From contig NZ_FNHE01000007.1 in assembly GCF_900103785.1 (NCBI RefSeq), positions 124,001 to 188,000 of the forward strand: a stretch of DNA of 64,000 nt. Direction: 5' to 3'. Every line of letters starts with the position of its first letter. Position 1 is the first letter of the stretch. Under the pieces are notes generated by a model, which did no database searches, had not been told where the DNA came from, and saw nothing but the letters and a program-made list of their open reading frames with translations. Source of the DNA: Geodermatophilus siccatus (GTDB taxonomy: Bacteria; Actinomycetota; Actinomycetes; Mycobacteriales; Geodermatophilaceae). Positions 43,808-51,303 of the stretch are shown one piece after another. The translations under genes and the position numbers were made by a program.

Positions 43808-44251
43808 ATGACGCTCCCCGTCCGTTCCCCGTCCCGCTCCGCCGCGCGGTGGGACCCCCTCCGTGAGCTGGACGAGCTCTACGAGCGGGTGAACACGCTC
43901 TGGCAGTCCGGGCTGGGCGGCGCCCTGGACCGGTGGTCCCCGCTGGCCGACGTCGAGGAGACCGACGACGCCTACACCGTCGAGATCGACCTCCCCGGCG
44001 TGGCGCGCGAGGACGTCGACATCCAGCTCGACGACCGCCGGCTGACGGTCTCCGGTGACATCGAGGAGAAGGAGCGCAAGGGCATCCTGCACCGGCGCAC
44101 CCGCAGGGTCGGGCGCTTCCACTTCTCGGTGACCCTGCCGGGCGACGTCGACGCCGACGCCGTCAGCGCGCAGCTGCACGACGGCGTGCTGACGGTGCAC
44201 GTCCCGAAGTCCGCGCAGGCCAAGCCGCGGCGGATCGCCATCAGCAGCTGA
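43808..44251 (+). CDS. Hsp20/alpha-crystallin family small heat-shock protein
   Basis: A 147-residue ATP-independent holdase. The N-terminal arm contains WDPLRELDELYERVN, the alpha-crystallin domain spans ~45-135 (IDLPGVAREDVDIQLDDRRL, GVLTVHVPK), and the C-terminus has the oligomerising I-x-I motif IAI. GAGGAGG lies 7 nt before the ATG. A 10-bp palindrome gtgtcgacac at 43771-43780 is a possible operator, but no HspR (HAIR) or CIRCE element was found. Confidence 0.93.
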   Translation: MTLPVRSPSRSAARWDPLRELDELYERVNTLWQSGLGGALDRWSPLADVEETDDAYTVEIDLPGVAREDVDIQLDDRRLTVSGDIEEKERKGILHRRTRRVGRFHFSVTLPGDVDADAVSAQLHDGVLTVHVPKSAQAKPRRIAISS

Positions 44252-44264
44252 GCCGACGCGCGCG

Positions 44265-44299
44265 CCGGTGGACGCGTCCGGATCGGACGCGTCCACCGG
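44265..44299 (+). terminator. hsp20 terminator
   Basis: A 15-bp perfect stem ccggtggacgcgtcc / ggacgcgtccaccgg with a 5-nt loop lies 13 nt past the hsp20 stop and just before the convergent lipoprotein stop. Confidence 0.8.
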
Positions 44300-44303
44300 G
44301 GGG

Positions 44304-44900
44304 TCAGCCGGCGGTCGGCTCCACGGTCCGCACCATCTCGTCGAGGACGGCGACCGCGCGCGCGTGGTCCCCGCCGGGCAGCTCGACGGCGTCGGCGACC
44401 AGGGTGCGGCCGTCGAGGTCCAGCGCCCACGTCGTGATGCGGGTGCCCTCCGGGTACAGGCCCACGGTCGTCACCTGCTCGGTGCGCACCGCCGACCGGC
44501 CGCCCACCTCCAGCTCGGTGCGCGCCACCTCGTCCGGCATCGGCACGGCGACCTGGGCGAGGGGCGCGTCGACGACCTGCAGGGCCACGGGCGCGGTCCG
44601 CGCGTCGGAGGCCTCGGGGACGACGACCTCCTCGCCGGGGGCGAACCAGCTGCAGGCCGGCAGCACGCCGTCGGCGTTGGTCGCCCAGTCGGCCGGGAAC
44701 GGGACCCGGTAGCCGGAGGCGCTGGTGCAGGAGGCCGCGTCGTCCTCCGGTGGGGTCGCGACGACGGCCTGCGCGGCGAGCGAGACGTCGACCGCCCGGG
44801 GCGTCGGGCCGGCGGCCGGGGACGCGCAGTCGGCGAGGGCGAGCAGAGGGGCAACGGCGAGCAGAGGGGCAACGGCCGCGGTGGCACGGAGGTGGCGCAC
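44304..44900 (-). CDS. Putative lipoprotein
   Basis: A 198-residue exported protein. A signal peptide ends in the lipobox LADC at about residue 28. The mature part is a beta-rich domain with SGYRVPFPADWATN and VLPACSWFAPGEE, like LpqN/PsbP-fold lipoproteins that bind small ligands. The GTG was chosen for GGAGGA 10 nt upstream and because it starts the signal sequence. The hydrophobic core contains an exact 18-bp tandem duplication (VAPLLA twice). Function unknown. Confidence 0.72.
   Translation of the reverse strand: MRHLRATAAVAPLLAVAPLLALADCASPAAGPTPRAVDVSLAAQAVVATPPEDDAASCTSASGYRVPFPADWATNADGVLPACSWFAPGEEVVVPEASDARTAPVALQVVDAPLAQVAVPMPDEVARTELEVGGRSAVRTEQVTTVGLYPEGTRITTWALDLDGRTLVADAVELPGGDHARAVAVLDEMVRTVEPTAG
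44841..44876 (-). repeat. Two perfect 18-bp tandem repeats in a signal peptide
   Basis: Units gagcagaggggcaacggc at 44841-44858 and 44859-44876 are identical and add six residues to the hydrophobic core of the lipoprotein signal. This is a likely slippage site. Confidence 0.9.
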
Positions 44901-44999
44901 GTTCTCGGCGTCCTCCCGGTCGGGGTCGGCGGGCTCTCCTGCCCTGCCCAGGACGGCGCCGTCCTGAACACGCCGGTCCCGGATCCGAGCCGCACGCAC

Positions 45000-45033
45000 G
45001 ACGACGGGGCCCCGCGAGGGAGCCGCCGTCGTC
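45000..45033 (-). terminator. Hairpin downstream of the 5'-nucleotidase gene
   Basis: An 8-bp stem gacgacgg / ccgtcgtc encloses 18 nt. It follows repeat copy 8 in the direction of minus-strand transcription and may act with it as a terminator. Confidence 0.45.
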
Positions 45034-45092
45034 GGCCTCCCTGCAGGACCCCGCCGCGAGCCTGCGCGTGGCGGGGGCAGGGAGGTCCTCTC
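45034..45092 (-). repeat. Intergenic palindromic repeat, copy 8
   Basis: On the minus strand it starts directly after the stop codon of the 5'-nucleotidase gene (gagaggacctccctgccccc), core gccacgcgcaggctcgcgg, then gtcctgcagggaggcc. Outer arms are complementary. Confidence 0.75.
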
Positions 45093-46817
45093 TCAGCCGG
45101 CCGTGATCCGGTCGGTGGCCGGCGGTGCGACGGGCGAGTTCGCGCCCAGGTAGGCGACGAAGGCGTCCAGGTCGATCGAGGTGGCCACCCGGTTCGCGCC
45201 CTCCCGGAGCACCGTGAAGCCGTCCCCGCCGTCGGCGAGGAAGCCGTTCACCGTGACGCGGTAGACCGCGGCCGGGTCCACGGCGGTGCCCTCGATGGCC
45301 AGGCCGCCGACCCGCTGGCCCGAGCAGGGGTCGGCGGCCGTGCCCGCCGGGGCACCCGGGCTCACGGTGTAGCGGACCGTCGCCGACGGCTGCAGCACCC
45401 GGCCGACGACGTACTGCTGCTCGAGCAGGCAGTCGAGCTGGGCTCCCGTCAGGTCCAGCGTCACCAGCGTGTTGGCGAACGGCTGGACGGTGAAGGCCTC
45501 CTCGTAGGTGATGTCCCCCGCGCCGAGGTCGGCCCGGACCCCGCCCGGGTTCATGAAGGCCGCGACGGCCCGCTCGTCCCGGGTGTCGGCCAGCTGCGCG
45601 TCGGCGATGAGGTCGCCCAGCGGCGTCTCCCCGGTGTCGTCGGCGGTGCGGGTGATGTCGGCCGTGGCCTGGCCGACGACCTCGTTGGCGATCGGGCCGA
45701 GCGCGGTGCGGTAGCGGGCGATCAGCTCGGTCTGCGCCGGGTCCGCGGCCAGGTCCCGGGTGACGACGGTGTTGTCGGCGGTCGCCTGGACGACGTCCCC
45801 GGTCTGCCGGTTCACCCGCAGGTCGATGTCGGTGACGAGGCGGCCGTTGGAGCTCGCGCTGGTGACGAGCTTGGAGTCGATGCGGCAGGTGTAGGCCTGG
45901 TGGGTGTGCCCGCTGACGACGACGTCGATGGCGTCGGACATCCCGGTGGCGATGTCGACGATCGGGCCGGTCAGGCCGTTGCAGCCGTCGACGTCCCAGG
46001 CGTTCTCGCCGGTCTGGGCGCCGCCCTCGTGCAGCAGGACGACGATGGCCTCGACGCCCTGGGCCTGCAGCTCGGCGGCGTACCGGTCGGCCGTCTCGAC
46101 CTCGTCGGCGAAGTCGAGCCCCGCGATGCCCTGCTGGGCGACGATGTCGGCCGTGCCCTCCAGGGTCATGCCGATGAAGCCGATCTCGACCCCGTCCACC
46201 TCGTGGACGGCGTACGGGTCGAGCAGCGGCTCCCCGGTCCCGGTCCAGAACGCGTTGGCCGACAGGTACCGGAAGTCCGCGCCCGCGTAGGGGGTGCCGT
46301 CGGCGCAGCCGTCGACCGGGTGGCAGCCGCCGTCCTGGATGCGCAGCAGCTCGTCGGTGCCCTCGTCGAACTCGTGGTTGCCGACGCTGGCGTAGTCCAG
46401 CCCGGCCAGGCCGAGCGCCTCGATGGTGGGCTCGTCGTGGAACGCGGCCGACAGCAGCGGCGAGGCACCGATCAGGTCGCCGGCGGCGACGGTGATCGTG
46501 TTGTCCTCCTCCTGCTGCTCGGCGAGCTGGGCCAGCTGGGTGGCCAGGTGCGCGGAGCCACCGGCGGGCACGCTGACCGGCGTGCCGTCCGGGTTCGTCC
46601 CGGTGCGGATCTGGCCGCCGGACCCGCTCGGCGGCTCGAGGGCGCCGTGGAAGTCGTTGAGGGCGAGCAGCTGCACGTCGACCGGCGCACCTCCGTGCGG
46701 GGCGTCGCCGGAACGGCCTGGCGCAGCGGCGGCGGAGGTCGCGGCGGCCACGGCCAGGCCGGCGATCGTGGTGGACACGGCGACCGCGACGGTGGCGCGG
46801 CGGACGGTGGGTCGCAT
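45093..46817 (-). CDS. Secreted 5'-nucleotidase / metallophosphoesterase (UshA family)
   Basis: A 574-residue exported enzyme that dephosphorylates nucleotides or related phosphoesters outside the membrane. A Sec signal peptide (~1-32, ending AAAA) precedes the calcineurin-like domain with LALNDFHG, GNHEFDEG and GHTHQAY, which bind two metals. The C-terminal 5'-nucleotidase domain (~365-550) binds the nucleoside. No LPxTG or second membrane anchor is present, so it is likely released or cell-wall-trapped. Confidence 0.92.
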   Translation of the reverse strand: MRPTVRRATVAVAVSTTIAGLAVAAATSAAAAPGRSGDAPHGGAPVDVQLLALNDFHGALEPPSGSGGQIRTGTNPDGTPVSVPAGGSAHLATQLAQLAEQQEEDNTITVAAGDLIGASPLLSAAFHDEPTIEALGLAGLDYASVGNHEFDEGTDELLRIQDGGCHPVDGCADGTPYAGADFRYLSANAFWTGTGEPLLDPYAVHEVDGVEIGFIGMTLEGTADIVAQQGIAGLDFADEVETADRYAAELQAQGVEAIVVLLHEGGAQTGENAWDVDGCNGLTGPIVDIATGMSDAIDVVVSGHTHQAYTCRIDSKLVTSASSNGRLVTDIDLRVNRQTGDVVQATADNTVVTRDLAADPAQTELIARYRTALGPIANEVVGQATADITRTADDTGETPLGDLIADAQLADTRDERAVAAFMNPGGVRADLGAGDITYEEAFTVQPFANTLVTLDLTGAQLDCLLEQQYVVGRVLQPSATVRYTVSPGAPAGTAADPCSGQRVGGLAIEGTAVDPAAVYRVTVNGFLADGGDGFTVLREGANRVATSIDLDAFVAYLGANSPVAPPATDRITAG

Positions 46818-46958
46818 CGGTTCCCCCAGGCGGACGGGCCGGACCGTTCCGGCCTGACCCTACTGTGCGTCGTCGCAGATCGACACCACGTGTCGGCCTC
46901 GGGCCGGACGAGCGATCCGCCGTCCCCGGTCGCAGCCCTCGTCGAGGTCGCGGCCCGG

Positions 46959-47807
46959 TCAGCCGGTGCGCCGCTCCACGGTCCGGGCGGCCACCCGGCG
47001 GATCCGGTCGGCCTGGCGGGAGAGCACCAGGTCCAGCACCCGGTTCACCGGCGGCACCTCCCCGAGCCGGGCCAACCCCATCCACCGCGGGACGGCGACC
47101 GTGCGCGACCACGGCGAGGTCAGGCAGCCGGCGATCTGGTCGGCGACCCGGTCGGGGCGGATCCCGCGGGAGAGCCGGCCCCGGGCGTCGTCGTCCGACA
47201 CCGGCGGGGAGCCGTGCCCGCGGGCCAGCCACTCGGTCCGCACCGGCCCGGGGTTGACCGTGTGCACCCGCACGCCCCGGGCGGTCACCTCCCGCCGCAG
47301 CCCCTTGACGAAGCCCTGCACCCCGGCCTTGGTCGCCGAGTAGACGGTCAGCGGTGGCACCTGCGACCACGCCGCCACCGAGGCGACGGTGACGACGTCG
47401 GCCCGGCCGCGCTGCGCCGCGGCGCTCAGCAGGTGCGGCAGGGCGATCCGGGTGAGCTCCACGACGCCGGTCAGGTTCAGCCCGATCAGCCGCTCGACGG
47501 CGTCCCCGGGCATGTCCTCGACCAGCCCCGCCCAGCCGAGCCCGGCGTTGAGGACGACGGCGTCGAGCCGCCCGTGCTCGTCGAGGACGCGGTCGAGCAG
47601 CCGGTCGCGGCCCCCGGCGTCGGCGACGTCGGCCACGACCGTGCTCACCCCGGGCAGCCCGCCGACGGCCTGCTCCAGCCGCTCGCCGCCGCGCGCGCAG
47701 GTCACCACGTGCGCGCCCTCGCGGGCCAGTCGGGTGACGGTGCTGCGGCCGATGCCGGCGCTGCCGCCGGTGACGAGGACGACGCGGCCCCTGGCAGTGG
47801 ACTCCAT
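46959..47807 (-). CDS. Short-chain dehydrogenase/reductase
   Basis: A 282-residue classical SDR: cofactor motif TGGSAGIGRS (~13-22), NAGLG, the catalytic Ser in TVASVAAWSQ, and YSATK holding the catalytic Tyr and Lys. The C-terminal ~60 residues (SPWSRTVAVPRWMGLARLGEV...VLSRQADRIRR) suggest contact with a membrane or lipid substrate. Product unknown. It is divergent from the haem-oxygenase-fold gene across 76 nt. Confidence 0.9.
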   Translation of the reverse strand: MESTARGRVVLVTGGSAGIGRSTVTRLAREGAHVVTCARGGERLEQAVGGLPGVSTVVADVADAGGRDRLLDRVLDEHGRLDAVVLNAGLGWAGLVEDMPGDAVERLIGLNLTGVVELTRIALPHLLSAAAQRGRADVVTVASVAAWSQVPPLTVYSATKAGVQGFVKGLRREVTARGVRVHTVNPGPVRTEWLARGHGSPPVSDDDARGRLSRGIRPDRVADQIAGCLTSPWSRTVAVPRWMGLARLGEVPPVNRVLDLVLSRQADRIRRVAARTVERRTG

Positions 47808-47883
47808 GGAGCCCCCCTACCCGTGGACGGACACCACACCCCTGCCGTGCTTCGGATGCCCCGACCGTGGGCATGGTCGCCCC

Positions 47884-48894
47884 ATGCGCCTGCCCGAGCC
47901 AGGGGGCCCCCTGACCTCCGCCCTCTGCACCGACCTGACCAGCGGCGAGCTCGCCGCCGCGACCGTCGAGCTCGCCGAGCGGTCCGCGGCCACCGCGGCC
48001 GACCCCCTCCTCGACGAGGACCTCCAGCTCGCCCTCGCGATCTGCTACGAGCTGCACTACCGCGGCTTCGACGGCGTCGCCGAGACCTGGGAGTGGGACC
48101 CGGAGCTGCTGCGGCTGCGCGCCCACCTGGAGCGGGCGCACACCGCGGCGCTGCGCGCGCTGGTCGGCGAGCTCGAGGTCACCGACGAGCCGGTCGACCG
48201 GCAGCTCACCGCCCTCATCGCGGCCGACGACGGCCCCTCGCTGTCGTCGTACATGTCGCGCAGCGGCTCGCTGGAGCAGTGGCGCGAGTACCTCACCCTG
48301 CGCTCGGTGTACCACCTCAAGGAGGCCGACCCGCACACCTTCGCCGTCCCCCGGCTCTCGGGGCGGGCGAAGGCGGCGATGGTGGAGATCCAGGCCGACG
48401 AGTACGGCGGCGGGTCGGCCGAGCGCATGCACAGCCGGCTGTTCGCCGGCATGATGCGCGACCTCGGTCTGGACGCCGGCTACGGCGCGCTGTGGGACGA
48501 CGCCCCGGCTGCCGCGTTCGCCTCGGTCAACACGATGTCGCTGTTCGGCCTGCACCGGCGCTGGCGGGGCGCGGCACTCGGGCACCTGGCCTGCGTGGAG
48601 ATGACCTCCTCCGAGCCCTCGCGCCGTTACGCGGCAGGACTGCGCCGGCTGGGCTACGACGGGACGACGACGGTCTTCTACGACGAGCACGTCGAGGCCG
48701 ACGCCGTGCACGAGCAGATCGCCTCGGTCGACATGTGCGGCTCCCTGGTGGCCGAGGAGCCCGCGCTCACCGCCGACGTCCTGTTCGGGGCGGCGTGCTC
48801 GCTGGCGATGGACGGCCTGGCGGCCCGTCACCTGCTCGGCGCCTGGGAGGCCGGCCGGTCGGCCCTGCGCCGGGAGCGGCCCCTCGCCGCCTGA
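47884..48894 (+). CDS. Iron-containing redox enzyme, haem-oxygenase-like di-iron fold
   Basis: A 336-residue protein of the HDO (haem-oxygenase-like diiron oxidase) superfamily, Haem_oxygenas_2 type. Helical bundle segments carry candidate iron ligands in [11 protein letters not shown] (~52), [10 protein letters not shown] (~170) and [11 protein letters not shown] (~265). Known HDO enzymes oxidise amino acids, fatty acids or tailored small molecules; the substrate here is unknown. A CATGGT box 6 nt before the ATG could be a leaderless promoter (weak). Relatives often sit beside CDGSH proteins, and one is encoded just downstream at 50517. Confidence 0.82.
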   Translation: MRLPEPGGPLTSALCTDLTSGELAAATVELAERSAATAADPLLDEDLQLALAICYELHYRGFDGVAETWEWDPELLRLRAHLERAHTAALRALVGELEVTDEPVDRQLTALIAADDGPSLSSYMSRSGSLEQWREYLTLRSVYHLKEADPHTFAVPRLSGRAKAAMVEIQADEYGGGSAERMHSRLFAGMMRDLGLDAGYGALWDDAPAAAFASVNTMSLFGLHRRWRGAALGHLACVEMTSSEPSRRYAAGLRRLGYDGTTTVFYDEHVEADAVHEQIASVDMCGSLVAEEPALTADVLFGAACSLAMDGLAARHLLGAWEAGRSALRRERPLAA

Positions 48895-48961
48895 AGCCGC
48901 TCCGGGTGGACTCTGCGGTCCGGCTGCCGATGACAGAGCCGGAGCCCAGGAGAGGACGCCG

Positions 48962-50512
48962 ATGAGGATCCGCAGCACCCGCACACCGGAGGTCGCCGCA
49001 CCGACGGGGCCGCCGCCCCGGGACAGCGAGGCCCTCGAGCACGTGCTCGAGGCCCTCGACGCCGGCGTGACCGGCGAGGCCGACGCCCACCGGCGCGTCG
49101 TGCGGGCCCTCGGCGAGGCGCTGGAGCTGCCCTACGCCGCGGTCTGGCTGCCCGAGCCCTCCGGCGGGTTCCGCCTCGACGGCGAGTTCGGCCGGCTGGC
49201 CGGGAAGCTGGCACGCGACCCGCGCAGCGGCGCGGTGCTGCCCGCGACGTCGGCCCTGGTGCAGCGGGCGACCGTGACACGGGTGGCCGTCGCCAGCGCC
49301 GACGGCGGGCCCGACGCCGCGCGGCGCCGGGACGCCGCCGCGGCCCTCGGCACCCCTCAGGGAGCGTGGCTGCCGGTGCTCTCCGGCGACCGGCTGGTCG
49401 CGCTGCAGGAGTTCTACGCCGACTTCCCCCTGCCGTTCCTGGGCGCCCGGGGCCAGAAGTGGACGTCGCTGAGCCGGGTCGCCGCGCACGCCCGGCAGGG
49501 TGCCGTCGCCACGGTCGCCCTGCGCGAGGCCGTCGACGACCGCATGGCCGTCGCCGAGGTGGCCAAGGGCCTCGGGCAGGCGCAGGACGCGCGCGCGGCG
49601 GTGCGGACGGCCCTCGACACGGTCCGCGCCGCGTTCGGCTGGGCCTACGGCTCCTACTGGGAGCTCGACGAGGAGGAGCGCGTGCTGCGCTTCGGCGTCG
49701 AGTCCGGCTCGGCCGGCGAGGAGTTCCGGCGGGTCACCGTCGCCGCGAGCTTCGCCGAGGGCGTCGGGCTCTCCGGGCGCGCCTGGCGGGCCCGCGACCT
49801 GGTCTTCGTCCGCGACCTCGCCGACGTCCCCGACTGCGTCCGCGCACCGGCCGCCCAGCGGGCCGGCGTCCGCTCCGGCGTGTGCTTCCCCATCGAGGTC
49901 GACGGGCGCGTCACGGGGACGATGGACTTCTTCGTCACCGACACCGTGGACCTGTCCGAGTCCCGCGCCTCGGCGCTGCGCAACGTCCAGCAGCTGGTCT
50001 CCCAGCGCATCGAGGTGCTGCGGCGCACCGAGCTGGACGCCGAGAACGCGCGGGCCCTGCTCGACACCGTGGCCCAGCTCCGGGAGGCGGCCGCGGACGC
50101 CGGCCGGGTGGCCGAGGACGCCGTCGCCCGGGCCTCGGCCATGACCACCGAGGTGGAGGCGCTGAGCCGGGCGTCGGCCTCCGTCAGCGACGTCATCCGG
50201 ATCATCTCCTCGATCGCCGACCAGACCAACCTGCTGGCGCTCAACGCCACGATCGAGGCCGCCCGTGCCGGGGAGCTGGGCCGCGGCTTCGCCGTCGTCG
50301 CCGGGGAGGTCAAGGACCTCGCGCGGGAGACGGCCGCGGCCACGCAGCGGGTCTCCTCCCAGATCACCGGCATCCAGACCAGCACCGGGTCGGTGTCGGC
50401 GGGCATCCACGCGACCAGCGAGGTGATCGGTCAGCTCGACGCCGTCCAGGCCCGGATCGGCGCTGCGCTCGAGGCGCAGGAGCGGATGGCCCGGACGTTC
50501 GAGGGACGCTGA
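48962..50512 (+). CDS. Soluble chemoreceptor-like protein: GAF-GAF-MCP signalling domain
   Basis: A 516-residue cytoplasmic sensor with no membrane helix or HAMP domain. Two GAF-like domains (~27-180 and ~190-365) precede a short methyl-accepting signalling domain. Its hairpin tip is well conserved ([20 protein letters not shown], then [15 protein letters not shown], ~415-450), so CheW/CheA contact is possible. The helical arms are short, and no che gene lies in the window. An AGGAGAGGA ribosome site precedes the ATG. It follows the HDO gene by 67 nt, on the same strand. Confidence 0.88.
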   Translation: MRIRSTRTPEVAAPTGPPPRDSEALEHVLEALDAGVTGEADAHRRVVRALGEALELPYAAVWLPEPSGGFRLDGEFGRLAGKLARDPRSGAVLPATSALVQRATVTRVAVASADGGPDAARRRDAAAALGTPQGAWLPVLSGDRLVALQEFYADFPLPFLGARGQKWTSLSRVAAHARQGAVATVALREAVDDRMAVAEVAKGLGQAQDARAAVRTALDTVRAAFGWAYGSYWELDEEERVLRFGVESGSAGEEFRRVTVAASFAEGVGLSGRAWRARDLVFVRDLADVPDCVRAPAAQRAGVRSGVCFPIEVDGRVTGTMDFFVTDTVDLSESRASALRNVQQLVSQRIEVLRRTELDAENARALLDTVAQLREAAADAGRVAEDAVARASAMTTEVEALSRASASVSDVIRIISSIADQTNLLALNATIEAARAGELGRGFAVVAGEVKDLARETAAATQRVSSQITGIQTSTGSVSAGIHATSEVIGQLDAVQARIGAALEAQERMARTFEGR

Positions 50513-50516
50513 GCCG

Positions 50517-50837
50517 CTAGGCCGTGTCGGTGCCCGGGTCGTCGTCCCCCCGGGCCTCGCGCAGGATGCGGGCGGCCGGCCGCGGGCGGCTGGGCGCGCT
50601 CGGGGCGGAGAACCCGGCGCGCTTGTGCGAGCCGTCGCAGAACGGCTTGATGCCGGACTTCCCGCACCGGCACAGCGCGATCGTCTCGCGGCCCGGGTCG
50701 ATCTCGTTGCCGTCCTGGTCGAGCAGGCGGAAGTCCCCGCGGACGATCAGCGGGCCGTCCCGGTAGGGCGTGATGGTGGCGCCGCGCTCCGACGTCGGGG
50801 CGGGGTCGTCGGGGCTGACGGGGCGGGGCTGCGACAC
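50517..50837 (-). CDS. CDGSH-type iron-sulfur protein
   Basis: A 106-residue [2Fe-2S] protein. The cluster motif CRCG-x7-CDGSH is exact: Cys56, Cys58, Cys67 and His71. A 15-residue flexible start precedes the fold and a basic, disordered C-tail follows. The GTG at 50837 was chosen because GGGGAGGGG lies immediately upstream. Bacterial CDGSH proteins are electron or cluster donors with few proven partners; the nearby HDO enzyme is a candidate, though the chemoreceptor gene separates them and the strands are opposite. Confidence 0.88.
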   Translation of the reverse strand: MSQPRPVSPDDPAPTSERGATITPYRDGPLIVRGDFRLLDQDGNEIDPGRETIALCRCGKSGIKPFCDGSHKRAGFSAPSAPSRPRPAARILREARGDDDPGTDTA

Positions 50838-50899
50838 GCCCCTCCCCTGCCCCGGCCGGACCCCGCGCACACGCGCGTCACCCTCCGGGGGCTACCCGG

Positions 50900-51199
50900 T
50901 CAGGGCCGGTCCTCGCCCCAGCGCACCCACGACGCCAGCAGCGGGTGCTCCGCTGCGAACTGCTCCGCCGCGCTGCGCTCCCGGGCCGTGCGCCGCGGGT
51001 GCGGGTGGTCGCGGTGGTGCAGCTCCTCCTCGCACCGGCAGTGGCTCAGGTAGTGCTGGAGCGCCGCGGCGGGGTCGACCCGCCGACCGCGGGCGGCCAC
51101 GTCGTGGCGCGCCTCCCACTCGGCGGCCAGCTTCTCGGCCACCGACATGGTGTCCGCAGCCGACGAGCGCTCCGGTGAGCGGTGGACGGGGTCCGACAT
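50900..51199 (-). CDS. Small conserved hypothetical protein
   Basis: A 99-residue charged, helical protein with two Cys in HCRCEEELHHRDHPHPRR, a potential metal-binding cluster of Cys and His, preceded by MSVAEKLAAEWEARHDV and followed by FAAEHPLLASWVRWGEDRP. The ATG has GGAGGAG 5 nt upstream; an internal ATG at residue ~18 is an alternative. Function not recognised. Confidence 0.68.
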   Translation of the reverse strand: MSDPVHRSPERSSAADTMSVAEKLAAEWEARHDVAARGRRVDPAAALQHYLSHCRCEEELHHRDHPHPRRTARERSAAEQFAAEHPLLASWVRWGEDRP

Positions 51200-51271
51200 C
51201 GCGCTCTCCTCCCGGACGGTGGGCCCTGCCCCGATGGTCCCCCTGTCCGGGCCGTGCTTCCAGCCCCCCGC

Positions 51272-51300
51272 CCACCGCGGGGACGCCCGCGCCGCGGTGG
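51272..51300 (-). terminator. glnE terminator
   Basis: A 9-bp stem ccaccgcgg / ccgcggtgg with an 11-nt loop begins 3 nt after the glnE stop on the minus strand. Confidence 0.6.
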
Positions 51301-51303
51301 ACC

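Noticed and set aside
44268..48965. A 1565-codon plus-strand open frame
   Set aside because: It is antisense to the lipoprotein, 5'-nucleotidase and SDR genes, whose products have clear motifs; the translation is low-complexity.
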